Part shown: positions 16,400-26,910 of the stretch, one piece after another
How the letters are laid out: every line of letters begins with the position of its first letter
How positions within the stretch are numbered: the first letter of the stretch is position 1
Assembly (NCBI GenBank): GCA_964483585.1
Contig: CAZABH010000001.1
Coordinates: 206,099-270,098 of the forward strand
Length of the DNA stretch: 64,000 nucleotides
Direction: 5' to 3'
Source: SZUA-430 sp964483585
Lineage (GTDB): Bacteria; Pseudomonadota; Alphaproteobacteria; Micropepsales; Micropepsaceae
The notes under the pieces: generated by a model
The model's input: only the letters and a program-made list of their open reading frames with translations
Told to the model about the DNA's origin: nothing
Database searches by the model: none
Position numbers and translations under genes: made by a program

Positions 16400-16494
16400 G
16401 CGTGCCCGCAGAGCCATGCTAGCCTCCTCGCTTGGGGGCAGGGTCAGGGGTTGTGTTCCGGCAGGCCCCACAAGGTCATCAAGGAGCGTTACAC

Positions 16495-17070
16495 ATGGGA
16501 TCATCCCGTTTCCGCCAATTCCTGCTGATGCTGCCTTTTTTCTTGGTCGGAGTTGCCATACCCGTTTTCCTCTACGGGTTCTCTGGCGACGGCCCACCCG
16601 ACATGACCCCCGAGCGATACTCGCCTGTACCCGCACCAGCCCCGACCCTGCCCAAAGAGGGTGGGGCAGACGAGGCCAGTCGCCAGTTCGCACCCTTCGG
16701 CCAGGAACGGGGATCGGCCCTGGTGGCAGGCGTCAGGTCCCTGTTCGAGAGCCTCGTCGATCGATACGTCTCGCGCGATGTCTCGCCTGCAACGATCAAG
16801 CTGGTGGCCGCCCTGGGGATCTTCGGCCTGTCCTTCGTCACGGTCCGGCTCCTGTTTGCCCTCATCCAGGGCACGGTCGGCAGCGTGATTGCATTTCTGA
16901 TCCATAAAGCCGCCGCCCCAATGTTCATGGGGTTTTTGGCAGTGGGATCGACATGGGGAATTCACCAGACAATCGCCGACGAGTTTGGAATGAACTGGGC
17001 TGCGACAACGGTGACGCTCACTGCCGCGATAGCAACACTCTTTGCCCTCGCAGGTGTAAGGATTCGCTGA
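16495..17070 (+). CDS. Membrane protein of unknown family
   Basis: A 191-residue protein from ATG 16495 with AAGGAG upstream. An N-terminal hydrophobic segment (FLLMLPFFLVGVAIPVFLYGF) is followed by a proline-rich extracytoplasmic linker to about residue 75, a helix RSLFESLVDRYVSRDVS, then three hydrophobic segments (LGIFGLSFVTVRLLFALI, APMFMGFLAVGSTWGI and ATTVTLTAAIATLFALAGV). No recognisable family. It lies between two terminators upstream of sucC, so is probably transcribed alone. Confidence 0.7.
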   Translation: MGSSRFRQFLLMLPFFLVGVAIPVFLYGFSGDGPPDMTPERYSPVPAPAPTLPKEGGADEASRQFAPFGQERGSALVAGVRSLFESLVDRYVSRDVSPATIKLVAALGIFGLSFVTVRLLFALIQGTVGSVIAFLIHKAAAPMFMGFLAVGSTWGIHQTIADEFGMNWAATTVTLTAAIATLFALAGVRIR

Positions 17071-17078
17071 CAAATTGA

Positions 17079-17143
17079 AACGGGACTCACCGTTCCCGTT
17101 GCGTACGAAAAGGGGCGCGGCTATATCAGGCGTCCCTTTTCGT
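17079..17143 (+). terminator. Two tandem hairpins before sucC
   Basis: The first hairpin has arms AACGGGA (17079-17085) and TCCCGTT (17094-17100). The second has arms ACGAAAAGGG (17105-17114) and CCCTTTTCGT (17134-17143), extended by CGC/GCG. Neither has a long U-tract, but together they probably separate the membrane-protein gene from the suc operon. Confidence 0.5.
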
Positions 17144-17228
17144 TTGGCTGCTCTGTCGTGCAGTCAATCCCTCTCAAACGGTGCGTTGGCAATCAGGGGC
17201 AAGCACCGGGTCATGCGCTAGGTCGGAT

Positions 17229-18398
17229 ATGAATATTCACGAATATCAAGCGAAATCTGTCCTCAAGGAATTTGGCGTGCCGGTTCCTCGGGGCGTGCCC
17301 GCGTTCACGGTCGACGAGGCCGTGAAGGCTGCCAATGACCTTGGTGGCCCGGTGTGGGTGGTCAAGTCTCAGATCCACGCAGGCGGTCGCGGCAAGGGCG
17401 GCGGCGTCAAGGTGGTGAAGTCGGTCGATTCCGTGAAATCCGAGGCGACGCGTATGCTTGGCATGACGCTCGTCACGCACCAGACCGGCCCGCAGGGACG
17501 CGTCGTACGCCGCCTCTATGTCGAGGAAGGTTCGCCGATCGCGAAGGAATTCTATCTCTCGCTCCTCGTGGACCGGGACACCTCGCGCATCGCATTTATT
17601 GCCTCCACCGAAGGCGGCATGGACATCGAAGAGGTGGCCCACAACACCCCCGAGAAGATCCTGACGATCCATGTCGATCCCGCCGCCGGCGTGCAGCCCT
17701 TCCATGGCCGCCGCATTGCCAAGGCGCTCGGGGTCACCGGTGATACGTCCAAGCAAGTTGGCGCCCTGGTCGAGAAGCTCTACAAGGCCTTCGTCGCCAA
17801 GGACATGAGCTTGCTCGAAATCAATCCGCTTGTTGTCACCGACAAGGGCGACGTCGTCTGCCTCGACGCCAAGATCAACTTCGATGACAACGCGCTCTAT
17901 CGCCACAAGGACATCCAGGAGCTGCACGATCCCTTCGAGCAGGACCCGGCCGAACTTGAAGCTGCCAAGTACGACCTGAACTTCATCAAGCTCGATGGCT
18001 CGATTGGCTGCCTCGTCAATGGCGCAGGTCTTGCCATGGCAACGATGGACATCATCAAGCTCTACGGCTCATCGCCAGCGAACTTCCTCGACGTTGGCGG
18101 CGGCGCCAACAAGGAGAAAGTCACGGCCGCCTTCAAGATCCTGCTCAAGGATCCGGAAGTGAAGGGCATCCTGGTCAATATCTTCGGCGGCATCATGCGC
18201 TGCGACATCATCGCGGAAGGCATCATCGCCGCGGCGAAGGAAGTCAGCCTCTCCGTGCCGCTTGTCGCGCGCCTGTCGGGCACGAATGCCGACCTTGGCA
18301 AAAAGATCCTGGCGGAATCGGGGCTGAACCTGATCCCGGCCGACGATCTGGCCGACGCCGCTTCGAAGATCGTCGCGGCCATCAAGCTCGGCAAATAG
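17229..18398 (+). CDS. sucC: Succinyl-CoA synthetase beta subunit
   Basis: A 389-residue ADP-forming subunit that, with SucD, converts succinyl-CoA to succinate with ATP formation in the TCA cycle. ATG 17229 begins MNIHEYQAKSVLKEFGVPVPRG, the universal SucC start; an earlier in-frame start at 17181 is unlikely. The ATP-grasp domain shows KSQIHAGGRGKGGGVKVV; the C-terminal part shows LNFIKLDGSIGCLVNGAGLAMATMD and NIFGGIMRCDIIAEGI. Unusually, an unrelated gene follows before sucD. Confidence 0.97.
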   Translation: MNIHEYQAKSVLKEFGVPVPRGVPAFTVDEAVKAANDLGGPVWVVKSQIHAGGRGKGGGVKVVKSVDSVKSEATRMLGMTLVTHQTGPQGRVVRRLYVEEGSPIAKEFYLSLLVDRDTSRIAFIASTEGGMDIEEVAHNTPEKILTIHVDPAAGVQPFHGRRIAKALGVTGDTSKQVGALVEKLYKAFVAKDMSLLEINPLVVTDKGDVVCLDAKINFDDNALYRHKDIQELHDPFEQDPAELEAAKYDLNFIKLDGSIGCLVNGAGLAMATMDIIKLYGSSPANFLDVGGGANKEKVTAAFKILLKDPEVKGILVNIFGGIMRCDIIAEGIIAAAKEVSLSVPLVARLSGTNADLGKKILAESGLNLIPADDLADAASKIVAAIKLGK

Positions 18399-18437
18399 GG
18401 TGCTGTTCCGACAGTAGGAAACAAGGAGAGGGCGCCG

Positions 18438-18956
18438 ATGCGCAAGACCACAAGCCTGGCCCTGGCCGCCAGCATCCTGTCTGTGCAGGCCGCTGTGGCC
18501 GCGCCCTTCGACGCATACCGCTCGGCCTGCCTCGACACGGGTGTTGATGTCGCGCGCATTCGTGAGGCTTCAAGCGGCTGGTCTCAGCTCACTGAGGTCG
18601 AGCGCGAGGTGCTTGCCCCCGGCAACGGCAGATCTGTCGAAGGCTGGGTTATTGAGCGTAATGGCGCGCGTCATCTGGTCAGTGTCTCGTCGCGCCCGGC
18701 GGGTGCGATGGCCGGAGAACGTGCATCGTCCATAATCGTCACGTGCAGCGTTCTGGCACCCAGGACCGACGAGGCCGCTGCGCTGCGCGCCTACTCCGAC
18801 TTCCTGAAGCGTCAGCCATCATCAACTGATCGCTTCGAAGGCATGTCGACCTACACCTGGTCCGTTCAGGACAAAGGGTCCATGACACTGCATTACCTCG
18901 TGTCAGGCGGCACCCTTCCGGGCATCTCATTCTCCGTAAGTTCAATCCGAAACTAG
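18438..18956 (+). CDS. Unknown secreted protein between sucC and sucD
   Basis: A 172-residue protein from ATG 18438 with AAGGAGAGG as a good ribosome binding site. The first 22 residues (MRKTTSLALAASILSVQAAVAA) are a Sec signal, so it is probably periplasmic. The mature part has only two cysteines (SACLDTG and VTCSVL), possibly one disulfide, and a strand-rich second half (YTWSVQDKGSMTLHYLVSGG). I recognise no family. It lies 39 bases after sucC and 15 before sucD on the same strand, so it is likely carried on the TCA operon transcript. A metabolic link is not evident. Confidence 0.78.
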   Translation: MRKTTSLALAASILSVQAAVAAPFDAYRSACLDTGVDVARIREASSGWSQLTEVEREVLAPGNGRSVEGWVIERNGARHLVSVSSRPAGAMAGERASSIIVTCSVLAPRTDEAAALRAYSDFLKRQPSSTDRFEGMSTYTWSVQDKGSMTLHYLVSGGTLPGISFSVSSIRN

Positions 18957-18971
18957 AAAGACGCATGTGTC

Positions 18972-19850
18972 ATGGCCGTTCTCGTCGACAAGAACACTAA
19001 GGTGATTTGCCAAGGCTTCACTGGCAATCAGGGCACCTTCCACTCCGAGCAGGCTATTGCCTATGGCACGCGAATGGTCGGCGGCGTATCGCCGGGCAAG
19101 GGCGGCTCGACCCACCTCAACCTGCCGGTGTTCGACACCGTCGCCGAAGCCGTCGAGAAGACCGGCGCCAACGCTTCCGCCATCTACGTGCCGCCTCCGT
19201 TTGCGGCTGATGCGATTCTCGAGGCGATCGACGCCGGCGTGGAACTGGCCGTCTGCATCACCGAAGGCATCCCGGTCATGGACATGATCCGCGTCAAGCG
19301 CGCGCTCCAGGGATCGAAGACGCGCCTGGTTGGCCCGAATTGCCCGGGCGTTATCACACCGGGCGAGTGCAAGATCGGCATCATGCCGGGTCACATCCAC
19401 AAGCGTGGCTCGGTTGGCATCGTTTCACGCTCCGGCACGCTGACCTACGAGGCCGTCGCCCAGACAACAGCCGTGGGCCTCGGCCAGTCGACCTGCGTAG
19501 GTATCGGTGGCGACCCGGTGAACGGAACCAACTTCATCGACGTCCTCGAGATGTACCTCGCCGACCCCGAGACCAAGTCGATCATCATGATCGGTGAGAT
19601 TGGTGGCTCAGCTGAAGAAGACGCCGCCGAATTCCTGAAGCACGCCAAGGTCAAGAAGCCGGTTGTTGGCTTCATCGCCGGTGTCACGGCACCGCCGGGC
19701 CGCCGCATGGGACACGCTGGCGCAATCGTCTCGGGCGGCAAGGGCACGGCCGAAGGCAAGATGGACGCGATGCGCGCAGCCGGCATCACGGTTGCCGACT
19801 CGCCTGCAGCCCTCGGAACAACACTCATGAAGGTGCTCAAAGGCAACTAG
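18972..19850 (+). CDS. sucD: Succinyl-CoA synthetase alpha subunit
   Basis: A 292-residue subunit that binds CoA and carries the phosphohistidine. It begins MAVLVDKNTKVICQGFTGNQGTFHSEQAIAYGT (CoA-binding fold, quoted here only as family start), has VGPNCPGVITPGECKIGIMPG, the SRSGTLTYE loop, and the active-site histidine in GRRMGHAGAIVSGGKGTA. It works with SucC, from which it is separated by one secreted-protein gene, and is followed after 58 bases by sucA. Confidence 0.97.
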   Translation: MAVLVDKNTKVICQGFTGNQGTFHSEQAIAYGTRMVGGVSPGKGGSTHLNLPVFDTVAEAVEKTGANASAIYVPPPFAADAILEAIDAGVELAVCITEGIPVMDMIRVKRALQGSKTRLVGPNCPGVITPGECKIGIMPGHIHKRGSVGIVSRSGTLTYEAVAQTTAVGLGQSTCVGIGGDPVNGTNFIDVLEMYLADPETKSIIMIGEIGGSAEEDAAEFLKHAKVKKPVVGFIAGVTAPPGRRMGHAGAIVSGGKGTAEGKMDAMRAAGITVADSPAALGTTLMKVLKGN

Positions 19851-19908
19851 GCCTTTGCATTCAAGGCCGACCCCCGCAGGCGGCACGACCGACAACAAGA
19901 GACCCAAG

Positions 19909-22893
19909 ATGGCATCGCCGCAAACAAGGGACGCAGGCTCGAACGCAGCGCTGGAGCAGACGTCCTTTCTCTACGGGGCCAACGCCCCCTTCATCGAGGC
20001 TCAACTCGAGCGCTATCTCGCAGACCCTTCATCCGTTGACGAAAGCTGGAGGAACTTCTTTGCCTCCATCGCGCCGGCAGACCTCAGCGTGCACCGCGCT
20101 TCCTGGGGGCGCGCCGACTGGCCGGAGGCCACAGACGATCTCACCCGCGCCCTGACCGGCGCACCCGCAGCCCCGAAGGCGGACGCCAGGCCAGGCAAGG
20201 CCCCGGTAAAAGATGCATCAGTCAAGGAACTTCAGCAGAAGATCGCGGCGGCGGCCCCCACGCTGACATCTGATGAAGTGCGCCGCGCCGTCGTCGACAC
20301 CGTGCGCGCGATCCAGATGATCCGCGCCTATCGGGTGCGTGGAACGCTCGAAGCTGACCTCGATCCCCTCAGGCTCACGCCGCCCGCAAGCCACCCGGAA
20401 CTCGACCCCGCAAGCTACGGCTTTGGCCCTGACGATCTCGATCGGCCCATCTTCATCGACGGCATGCTGGGTCTCGAAACCGCAACCGTGCGCCAGATGC
20501 TGGAGATCTTGCGCCGCACCTATTGCGGCCGCATCGGCATCCAGTTCATGCACATCTCGGATCCCGAACAGAAGGCCTGGCTCCAGCAGCGCATGGAAGG
20601 GGCCGACAAGGAGTATCAGTTCACGCCCGAGGGCAAGAAAGCCATCCTCAACAAGCTGATAGAAGCCGAGGGTTTCGAACGCTTCTGCGCCGTGAAGTTT
20701 GTGGGCACGAAGCGCTTTGGCCTCGACGGCGGCGAAGCCCTGATCCCCGCGCTCGAGCAGATCATCAAGGTTGGCGGCAAGCTCGGCGCCCGCGAGATCT
20801 CGTTCGGCATGCCGCACCGCGGTCGCCTGAACGTGCTCTGCAACGTGATGTCGAAGCCCTATAGGGCCGTGTTCCACGAGTTCCAGGGCGGTTCATCAAG
20901 CCCCGAGGACGTCGGCGGCTCCGGCGACGTGAAGTACCACCTGGGTGCTTCCTCCGACCGCGAGTTCGACGGCAACAAGGTGCACCTGTCGCTCGCCGCA
21001 AATCCATCCCATCTCGAGGCCGTCAACCCGGTGGTCCTCGGCAAGGTGCGCGCCAAGCAGCACCAGAACAAGGACAAGGTCGATCGCACAAGCGTGATCC
21101 CTGTACTGCTCCACGGCGACGCCGCCTTCGCAGGGCAGGGCGTGGTGGCCGAGTGCTTCGCCATGTCGGGAACCAAGGGGTTCCGTACCGGCGGCACGAT
21201 CCATCTCGTCGTGAACAACCAGATCGGCTTCACGACCTCGCCGATCCATTCGCGCTCCTCGCCATACCCCTCTGACGTCGCCCTGATGGTCGAGGCCCCC
21301 ATCTTCCACGTGAATGGCGATGACCCGGAGGCCGTTGTCTATTGTGCGCGCGTGGCCACGGAATTCCGCCAACGCTTCCACAAGGACGTCGTTGTTGACA
21401 TTTTCTGCTATCGCCGCTTCGGCCACAACGAAACCGACGAACCGGCATTCACCCAGCCGCTGATGTACCGCCAGATCAAGGCGCACCCCTCGACGCTGAC
21501 ACTCTATAGCCGCCGCCTCATCGAGGAAGGCTCGGTGTCGATGGATGAATACGAAGCCATGAGGCAGGCCTTCGAGAAGCGCCTCAACGAGGCCTTCGAG
21601 GGCGCAGCCTCGTTCAAGCCCAATCGCGCCGATTGGCTGGATGGCGCCTGGGCTGGCATGAGCCCTGCCGAAGGCGACGAGCGACGCGGCAACACGGCCG
21701 TCTCGATCGACAGGCTGAAGCGAGTGGGCGCAGCCCTGACCACCGTTCCAACAACCTTCAACGCCCACAAAACAGTCCAGCGCCTGCTGCAGCAGAAGGC
21801 GCAGATGTTCGAGACCGGTGAAGGCCTCGACTGGGCAACAGCCGAGGCTCTCGCCTTTGGCACGTTGCTCGACGAGGGCTATCACGTACGCCTCGAGGGC
21901 CAGGACGCAGGCCGCGGCACTTTCAGCCAGCGCCACGCCGCGCTTGTCGACCAGTCAACCGAGGAACGCTATCACCCGCTCCAGAATGTGCGCGAAGGTC
22001 AGGGTGAATTCGAAGTCATCGATTCGCTCTTGTCGGAAGAGGCCGCACTCGGCTTCGAGTACGGCTATGCCCTCGCGGAACCAAAGGCGCTCGTCATCTG
22101 GGAGGCCCAGTTCGGCGACTTCGCCAACGGCGCCCAGGCTGTCATCGACCAGTTCATCACCTCGGGCGAACGCAAGTGGCTGCGCATGAACGGGCTCGTC
22201 ATGTTGCTGCCGCACGGATACGAAGGGCAAGGCCCGGAACATTCCTCAGCCCGCCTCGAGCGATTCCTGCAGCTCTGCGCCGAAGACAACGTCCAGGTCG
22301 GCAACGTCTCGACGCCCGCAAACTACTTCCACGTGCTGCGCCGCCAGATCCACCGGAACTTCCGCAAGCCCTTGATCCTGATGACGCCGAAGTCACTGCT
22401 GCGCCACAAGCGCTGCGTCTCGACGCTGGCAGACCTGGGGCCCGGCACCTCTTTCCACCGCATCCTTCACGATGACGCGCAGACGCTGCCCGGCTCAACG
22501 GTTGCACTGAAGGAGGATGCGAAGATCCGCCGCGTGATCATGTGCTCGGGGAAGGTTTACTACGACCTTCTGGAAGAACGTGAAAAACGGGGCATCGATG
22601 ATGTTTACCTTTTGCGCATCGAGCAGTTCTATCCGTTCCCGGCCCGCTCACTCGTCACCGAGCTCACGCGCTTCAGGAACGCCGACATGGTCTGGGCCCA
22701 GGAAGAGCCAAAGAACATGGGCGCATGGAGCTTCATCGAACCGAACATCGAATGGGTGCTCGGGCGTGTCGGCACCAAGGCCTCACGTGCCCGCTATGTT
22801 GGACGTCCCGCGGCTGCGTCCCCCGCCGCAGGACAGATGAGCCGTCACCAGGCAGAGCTGAAGGCCCTGCTCGATGATGCCTTTTCCCTCTGA
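19909..22893 (+). CDS. sucA: 2-oxoglutarate dehydrogenase E1 component
   Basis: A 994-residue thiamine-diphosphate enzyme that decarboxylates 2-oxoglutarate and passes the succinyl group to SucB. ATG 19909 is preferred over a TTG at 19855. Order: the N-terminal segment QTSFLYGANAPFIEAQL for E2 contact, FGMPHRGRLNVLCNV, the ThDP motif running from HGDAAFAGQGVVAE to VNNQIGFTT, HVNGDDPEAV, FCYRRFGHNE, and the C-terminal transketolase domain with LLPHGYEGQGPEHSSAR and the segment WAQEEPKNMGAW. Part of sucCDAB-lpd. Confidence 0.97.
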   Translation: MASPQTRDAGSNAALEQTSFLYGANAPFIEAQLERYLADPSSVDESWRNFFASIAPADLSVHRASWGRADWPEATDDLTRALTGAPAAPKADARPGKAPVKDASVKELQQKIAAAAPTLTSDEVRRAVVDTVRAIQMIRAYRVRGTLEADLDPLRLTPPASHPELDPASYGFGPDDLDRPIFIDGMLGLETATVRQMLEILRRTYCGRIGIQFMHISDPEQKAWLQQRMEGADKEYQFTPEGKKAILNKLIEAEGFERFCAVKFVGTKRFGLDGGEALIPALEQIIKVGGKLGAREISFGMPHRGRLNVLCNVMSKPYRAVFHEFQGGSSSPEDVGGSGDVKYHLGASSDREFDGNKVHLSLAANPSHLEAVNPVVLGKVRAKQHQNKDKVDRTSVIPVLLHGDAAFAGQGVVAECFAMSGTKGFRTGGTIHLVVNNQIGFTTSPIHSRSSPYPSDVALMVEAPIFHVNGDDPEAVVYCARVATEFRQRFHKDVVVDIFCYRRFGHNETDEPAFTQPLMYRQIKAHPSTLTLYSRRLIEEGSVSMDEYEAMRQAFEKRLNEAFEGAASFKPNRADWLDGAWAGMSPAEGDERRGNTAVSIDRLKRVGAALTTVPTTFNAHKTVQRLLQQKAQMFETGEGLDWATAEALAFGTLLDEGYHVRLEGQDAGRGTFSQRHAALVDQSTEERYHPLQNVREGQGEFEVIDSLLSEEAALGFEYGYALAEPKALVIWEAQFGDFANGAQAVIDQFITSGERKWLRMNGLVMLLPHGYEGQGPEHSSARLERFLQLCAEDNVQVGNVSTPANYFHVLRRQIHRNFRKPLILMTPKSLLRHKRCVSTLADLGPGTSFHRILHDDAQTLPGSTVALKEDAKIRRVIMCSGKVYYDLLEEREKRGIDDVYLLRIEQFYPFPARSLVTELTRFRNADMVWAQEEPKNMGAWSFIEPNIEWVLGRVGTKASRARYVGRPAAASPAAGQMSRHQAELKALLDDAFSL

Positions 22894-22911
22894 GATCACG
22901 AGAACAGGAAC

Positions 22912-24117
22912 ATGACGACCGAAATCCGCGTTCCAACCCTGGGCGAGTCCGTGACGGAAGCAACCGTCGCCAAATGGCTCAAGAACAAGGGTGACGCAGT
23001 CCGCGCAGACGAACCGATTGTTGAACTCGAGACCGATAAGGTCACTGTAGAGGTCCCAGCTCCCGGCAACGGCGTTCTCTCCGAGATCGTCGCAGCCCCT
23101 GGCGCGACCATCGCCGTTGGCGCCATTCTCGGCCTGATCGGCGAGGGCAGCGGCGCTGCCGCGGCCCCGGCCAAGGCGCAAGCCTCGGCACAGCCCGCCA
23201 AGGTTCCCGCTGCGCCGCCAAAACCCGCCACCGCGACGCCGGTACTCAGCCCCTCAGCACGCAAGCTGGCCGAAGAAAACAATCTTGCGCCTGCCAGTGT
23301 GCCTGGCACCGGGCGCGATGGCCGCGTGATGAAGGGCGACGTGCTCGCTGCCATCGAGGCGCGCGCATCTGAGCCGCGCGCCGTCCAGATCACGCAGTCA
23401 GGACCGCGCCCGCAGGCCGTGCGCGAGGAACGCGTGACCATGTCGCGCCTGCGCAAGACGATTGCGCTGCGTCTCAAGGAAGCCCAGCACACGGCCGCCA
23501 TGCTGACGACCTTCAACGAGGTCGACATGTCGGCGGTGATGCACTTGCGCTCGGCCCATAAGGACACCTTCGAAAAACGCCATGGCGTGCGCCTCGGCTT
23601 CATGAGCTTCTTCGTGAAGGCCTGCATCGTCGCGCTGAAGGAAATCCCCTCGGTCAACGCCGAGATTGAAGGCGACGACATCGTCTACAAGAACTACTAC
23701 GACATCGGCGTGGCCGTTGGCACTGAGCGCGGTCTTGTAGTGCCAGTCGTTCGCGACGCCGACCAGTTGACGCTGGCTGGCATCGAGAAGCGCATCAACG
23801 ATTTCGGTCTGCGCGCGCGTGACAACAAGCTCAAGCTCGAGGAGCTGCAGGGCGGCACCTTTACCATCTCGAACGGTGGCGTCTACGGCTCGTTGATGTC
23901 GACACCGATCCTGAACGCGCCGCAATCCGGCATCCTCGGCATGCACAAGATCGAGCAGCGCCCGGTCGCCATCGACGGCAAGGTCGAGATCCGCCCGATG
24001 ATGTACCTCGCGCTGTCCTACGATCACCGCCTCGTCGACGGCAAGGAGGCGGTCACATTCCTCGTTCGCGTGAAGGAGTGCCTCGAAGCACCCGAGCGCA
24101 TGATACTGGAAGTCTGA
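22912..24117 (+). CDS. sucB: Dihydrolipoyl succinyltransferase (E2)
   Basis: A 401-residue core of the 2-oxoglutarate dehydrogenase complex. A lipoyl domain comes first (VPTLGESVTEATVAKWLK, lipoyl lysine in ELETDKVTVEVPAP), then an Ala/Pro linker, the peripheral-subunit-binding domain (LSPSARKLAEENNL, GTGRDGRVMKGDV), and the catalytic domain with the HxxxD active site in SYDHRLVDGKEAV. ATG 22912 is 18 bases after the sucA stop, and the next gene begins directly at its stop. Confidence 0.97.
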   Translation: MTTEIRVPTLGESVTEATVAKWLKNKGDAVRADEPIVELETDKVTVEVPAPGNGVLSEIVAAPGATIAVGAILGLIGEGSGAAAAPAKAQASAQPAKVPAAPPKPATATPVLSPSARKLAEENNLAPASVPGTGRDGRVMKGDVLAAIEARASEPRAVQITQSGPRPQAVREERVTMSRLRKTIALRLKEAQHTAAMLTTFNEVDMSAVMHLRSAHKDTFEKRHGVRLGFMSFFVKACIVALKEIPSVNAEIEGDDIVYKNYYDIGVAVGTERGLVVPVVRDADQLTLAGIEKRINDFGLRARDNKLKLEELQGGTFTISNGGVYGSLMSTPILNAPQSGILGMHKIEQRPVAIDGKVEIRPMMYLALSYDHRLVDGKEAVTFLVRVKECLEAPERMILEV

Positions 24118-25527
<1,410 letters not shown>

Positions 25528-25570
25528 GGCGGTCTCTGCCTCAATTCGGGCAAATTTCTGCTCTTCAATG

Positions 25571-25602
25571 AAACCGCTGTGCGCCACGCACGGCGGTTTT
25601 TC
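25571..25602 (+). terminator. Terminator of the suc-lpd operon
   Basis: Stem AAACCGC (25571-25577)/GCGGTTT (25593-25599) plus inner GTGC/GCAC pairs and a 5-base loop, running into TTTTTC. A typical intrinsic terminator 43 bases after the lpd stop. Confidence 0.8.
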
Positions 25603-25641
25603 TTCACCTGCAGCCCGTGTCGGCAAGGGGAGGCGCTCATC

Positions 25642-25977
25642 ATGTGGGAACCAAGGGGCTTCGGCATACTGGTCGGATGGATCGCGGCCGCCGCCATGGC
25701 CATATACTTCATGCACGACGACATGGCCCAGGCGGGCCTCTTCGGCCAGTCCTGCGCCCTGTACGGATTGGACTCCTGGAGCTGCGGCGTACTGCCCAAA
25801 TTCGCAGTCTGGCTGCCGGAAGTGTTCGTCTACTTCCTCGCGCACCCCTTCGAGTATGACGCCAGGTACGACTGGATCGGGCTCGACTACGCCACCATGT
25901 GGATGGGCTCTCCCATCGCCTATGCTCTGGCCACAGTTGCAACGAATTACTGGGTCTGGAAATTGAACCAGCTCTGA
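25642..25977 (+). CDS. Small membrane protein of unknown family
   Basis: A 111-residue protein from ATG 25642 with AGGGGAGG upstream; a longer in-frame start at 25579 would run through the terminator and is rejected. Membrane segments are FGILVGWIAAAAMAIYFM, VWLPEVFVYFLAHPF (amphipathic) and a C-terminal MGSPIAYALATVATNYWVW. Two cysteines in QSCALYGLDSWSCGVL could form an extracytoplasmic disulfide. No known family. It is convergent with xerC, whose end lies 12 bases away. Confidence 0.7.
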   Translation: MWEPRGFGILVGWIAAAAMAIYFMHDDMAQAGLFGQSCALYGLDSWSCGVLPKFAVWLPEVFVYFLAHPFEYDARYDWIGLDYATMWMGSPIAYALATVATNYWVWKLNQL

Positions 25978-25988
25978 TCGTGCAGGGC

Positions 25989-26906
25989 CTATCCGCCGGC
26001 CTTCGCCCGCGGATGGGCCCTTGCATAGACCTGCATCAAGTGGCTTTCGTCCACACTTGTATAGCGCTGCGTCGTCGAGAGCGAGGCATGCCCCAAGAGC
26101 TCCTGGATTGCCCGCAGATCACCGCCGGCAGCCAGCAGATGAGTCGCGAAAGCGTGCCGCAGAGCATGCGGCGTTGCAGTTTCTGGAAGCCCCAGCCCAC
26201 GTCGCAGGTTCACCATCAACCCTTGCACGATCCGCGGATTGAGCCGCTTGCCGCGGGCCCCATGAAACACAGGATCCTGAGAAGCCCCGCCGAACGGGCA
26301 TTGCCGGACATAGGCATCAACCGCATCGCGCGCCTGCGGCAGGATCGGCACGAGCCGCTGCTTGTTCCCCTTGCCAGTGATCACCAGCGTCTCACCCAGC
26401 GGCAACGCCGATCGGTTCAGACCCAGGGCCTCCGAGATGCGCAGCCCCGCTCCATAGAGAAGCGTCAGCACGGCCACATTGCGAGCCGCAATCCAGGGTT
26501 CGCGACCGATGATCTCGGCCTCGTCCAGCAGCGCTTCAGCGCCGGCAACCGACACCGGCTTTGGCACCGATGGGGGAAGCTTGGGTGGCCGCACGCGTCG
26601 GATGGACAGGTTCTCGGCCAGCCCCTGCTTCTCGAGAAACATGAAGAACGTGCGCAGCGCCGACACCGCGCGCGCCACACCACGTGGCCCAAGCCCGTCT
26701 TGACGCCGAAGTGCCAGCCATCCACGCACATCCCCGGCACTCACTGCGTTCAGCGCAGGCAGATCAACCTCTGCCCCGACATGTTGCTGCAGGAACGCGA
26801 GAAAACCGCCCACGTCATGCGTATAGGCCTCGACCGTCTTGGGCGACAGACGCCGCACATGTGTCATCTGCTGACGCCACGCCTGGAAGGCCTCGGCCGC
26901 CAGCAT
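25989..26906 (-). CDS. xerC: Tyrosine recombinase XerC
   Basis: A 305-residue site-specific recombinase that with XerD resolves chromosome dimers at dif. The N-terminal SAM-like DNA-binding domain spans about residues 1-105. The catalytic domain shows arginine in YGAGLRISEALGL, lysine in TGKGNKQRLVPI, HxxR in TPHALRHAFATHLL, histidine in LLGHASLSTTQ and the nucleophile tyrosine in QRYTSVD. Nothing nearby looks like an integrated element, and neighbours are housekeeping genes, so this is XerC rather than a phage integrase. Its start is four bases from the stop of the transaldolase-like gene upstream. Confidence 0.93.
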   Translation of the reverse strand: MLAAEAFQAWRQQMTHVRRLSPKTVEAYTHDVGGFLAFLQQHVGAEVDLPALNAVSAGDVRGWLALRRQDGLGPRGVARAVSALRTFFMFLEKQGLAENLSIRRVRPPKLPPSVPKPVSVAGAEALLDEAEIIGREPWIAARNVAVLTLLYGAGLRISEALGLNRSALPLGETLVITGKGNKQRLVPILPQARDAVDAYVRQCPFGGASQDPVFHGARGKRLNPRIVQGLMVNLRRGLGLPETATPHALRHAFATHLLAAGGDLRAIQELLGHASLSTTQRYTSVDESHLMQVYARAHPRAKAGG

Positions 26907-26910
26907 CGCC

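Noticed and set aside
25989..26906. Integrase of a mobile element
   Set aside because: The sequence and neighbours fit chromosomal XerC, and no attachment site, phage gene or tRNA target is nearby.
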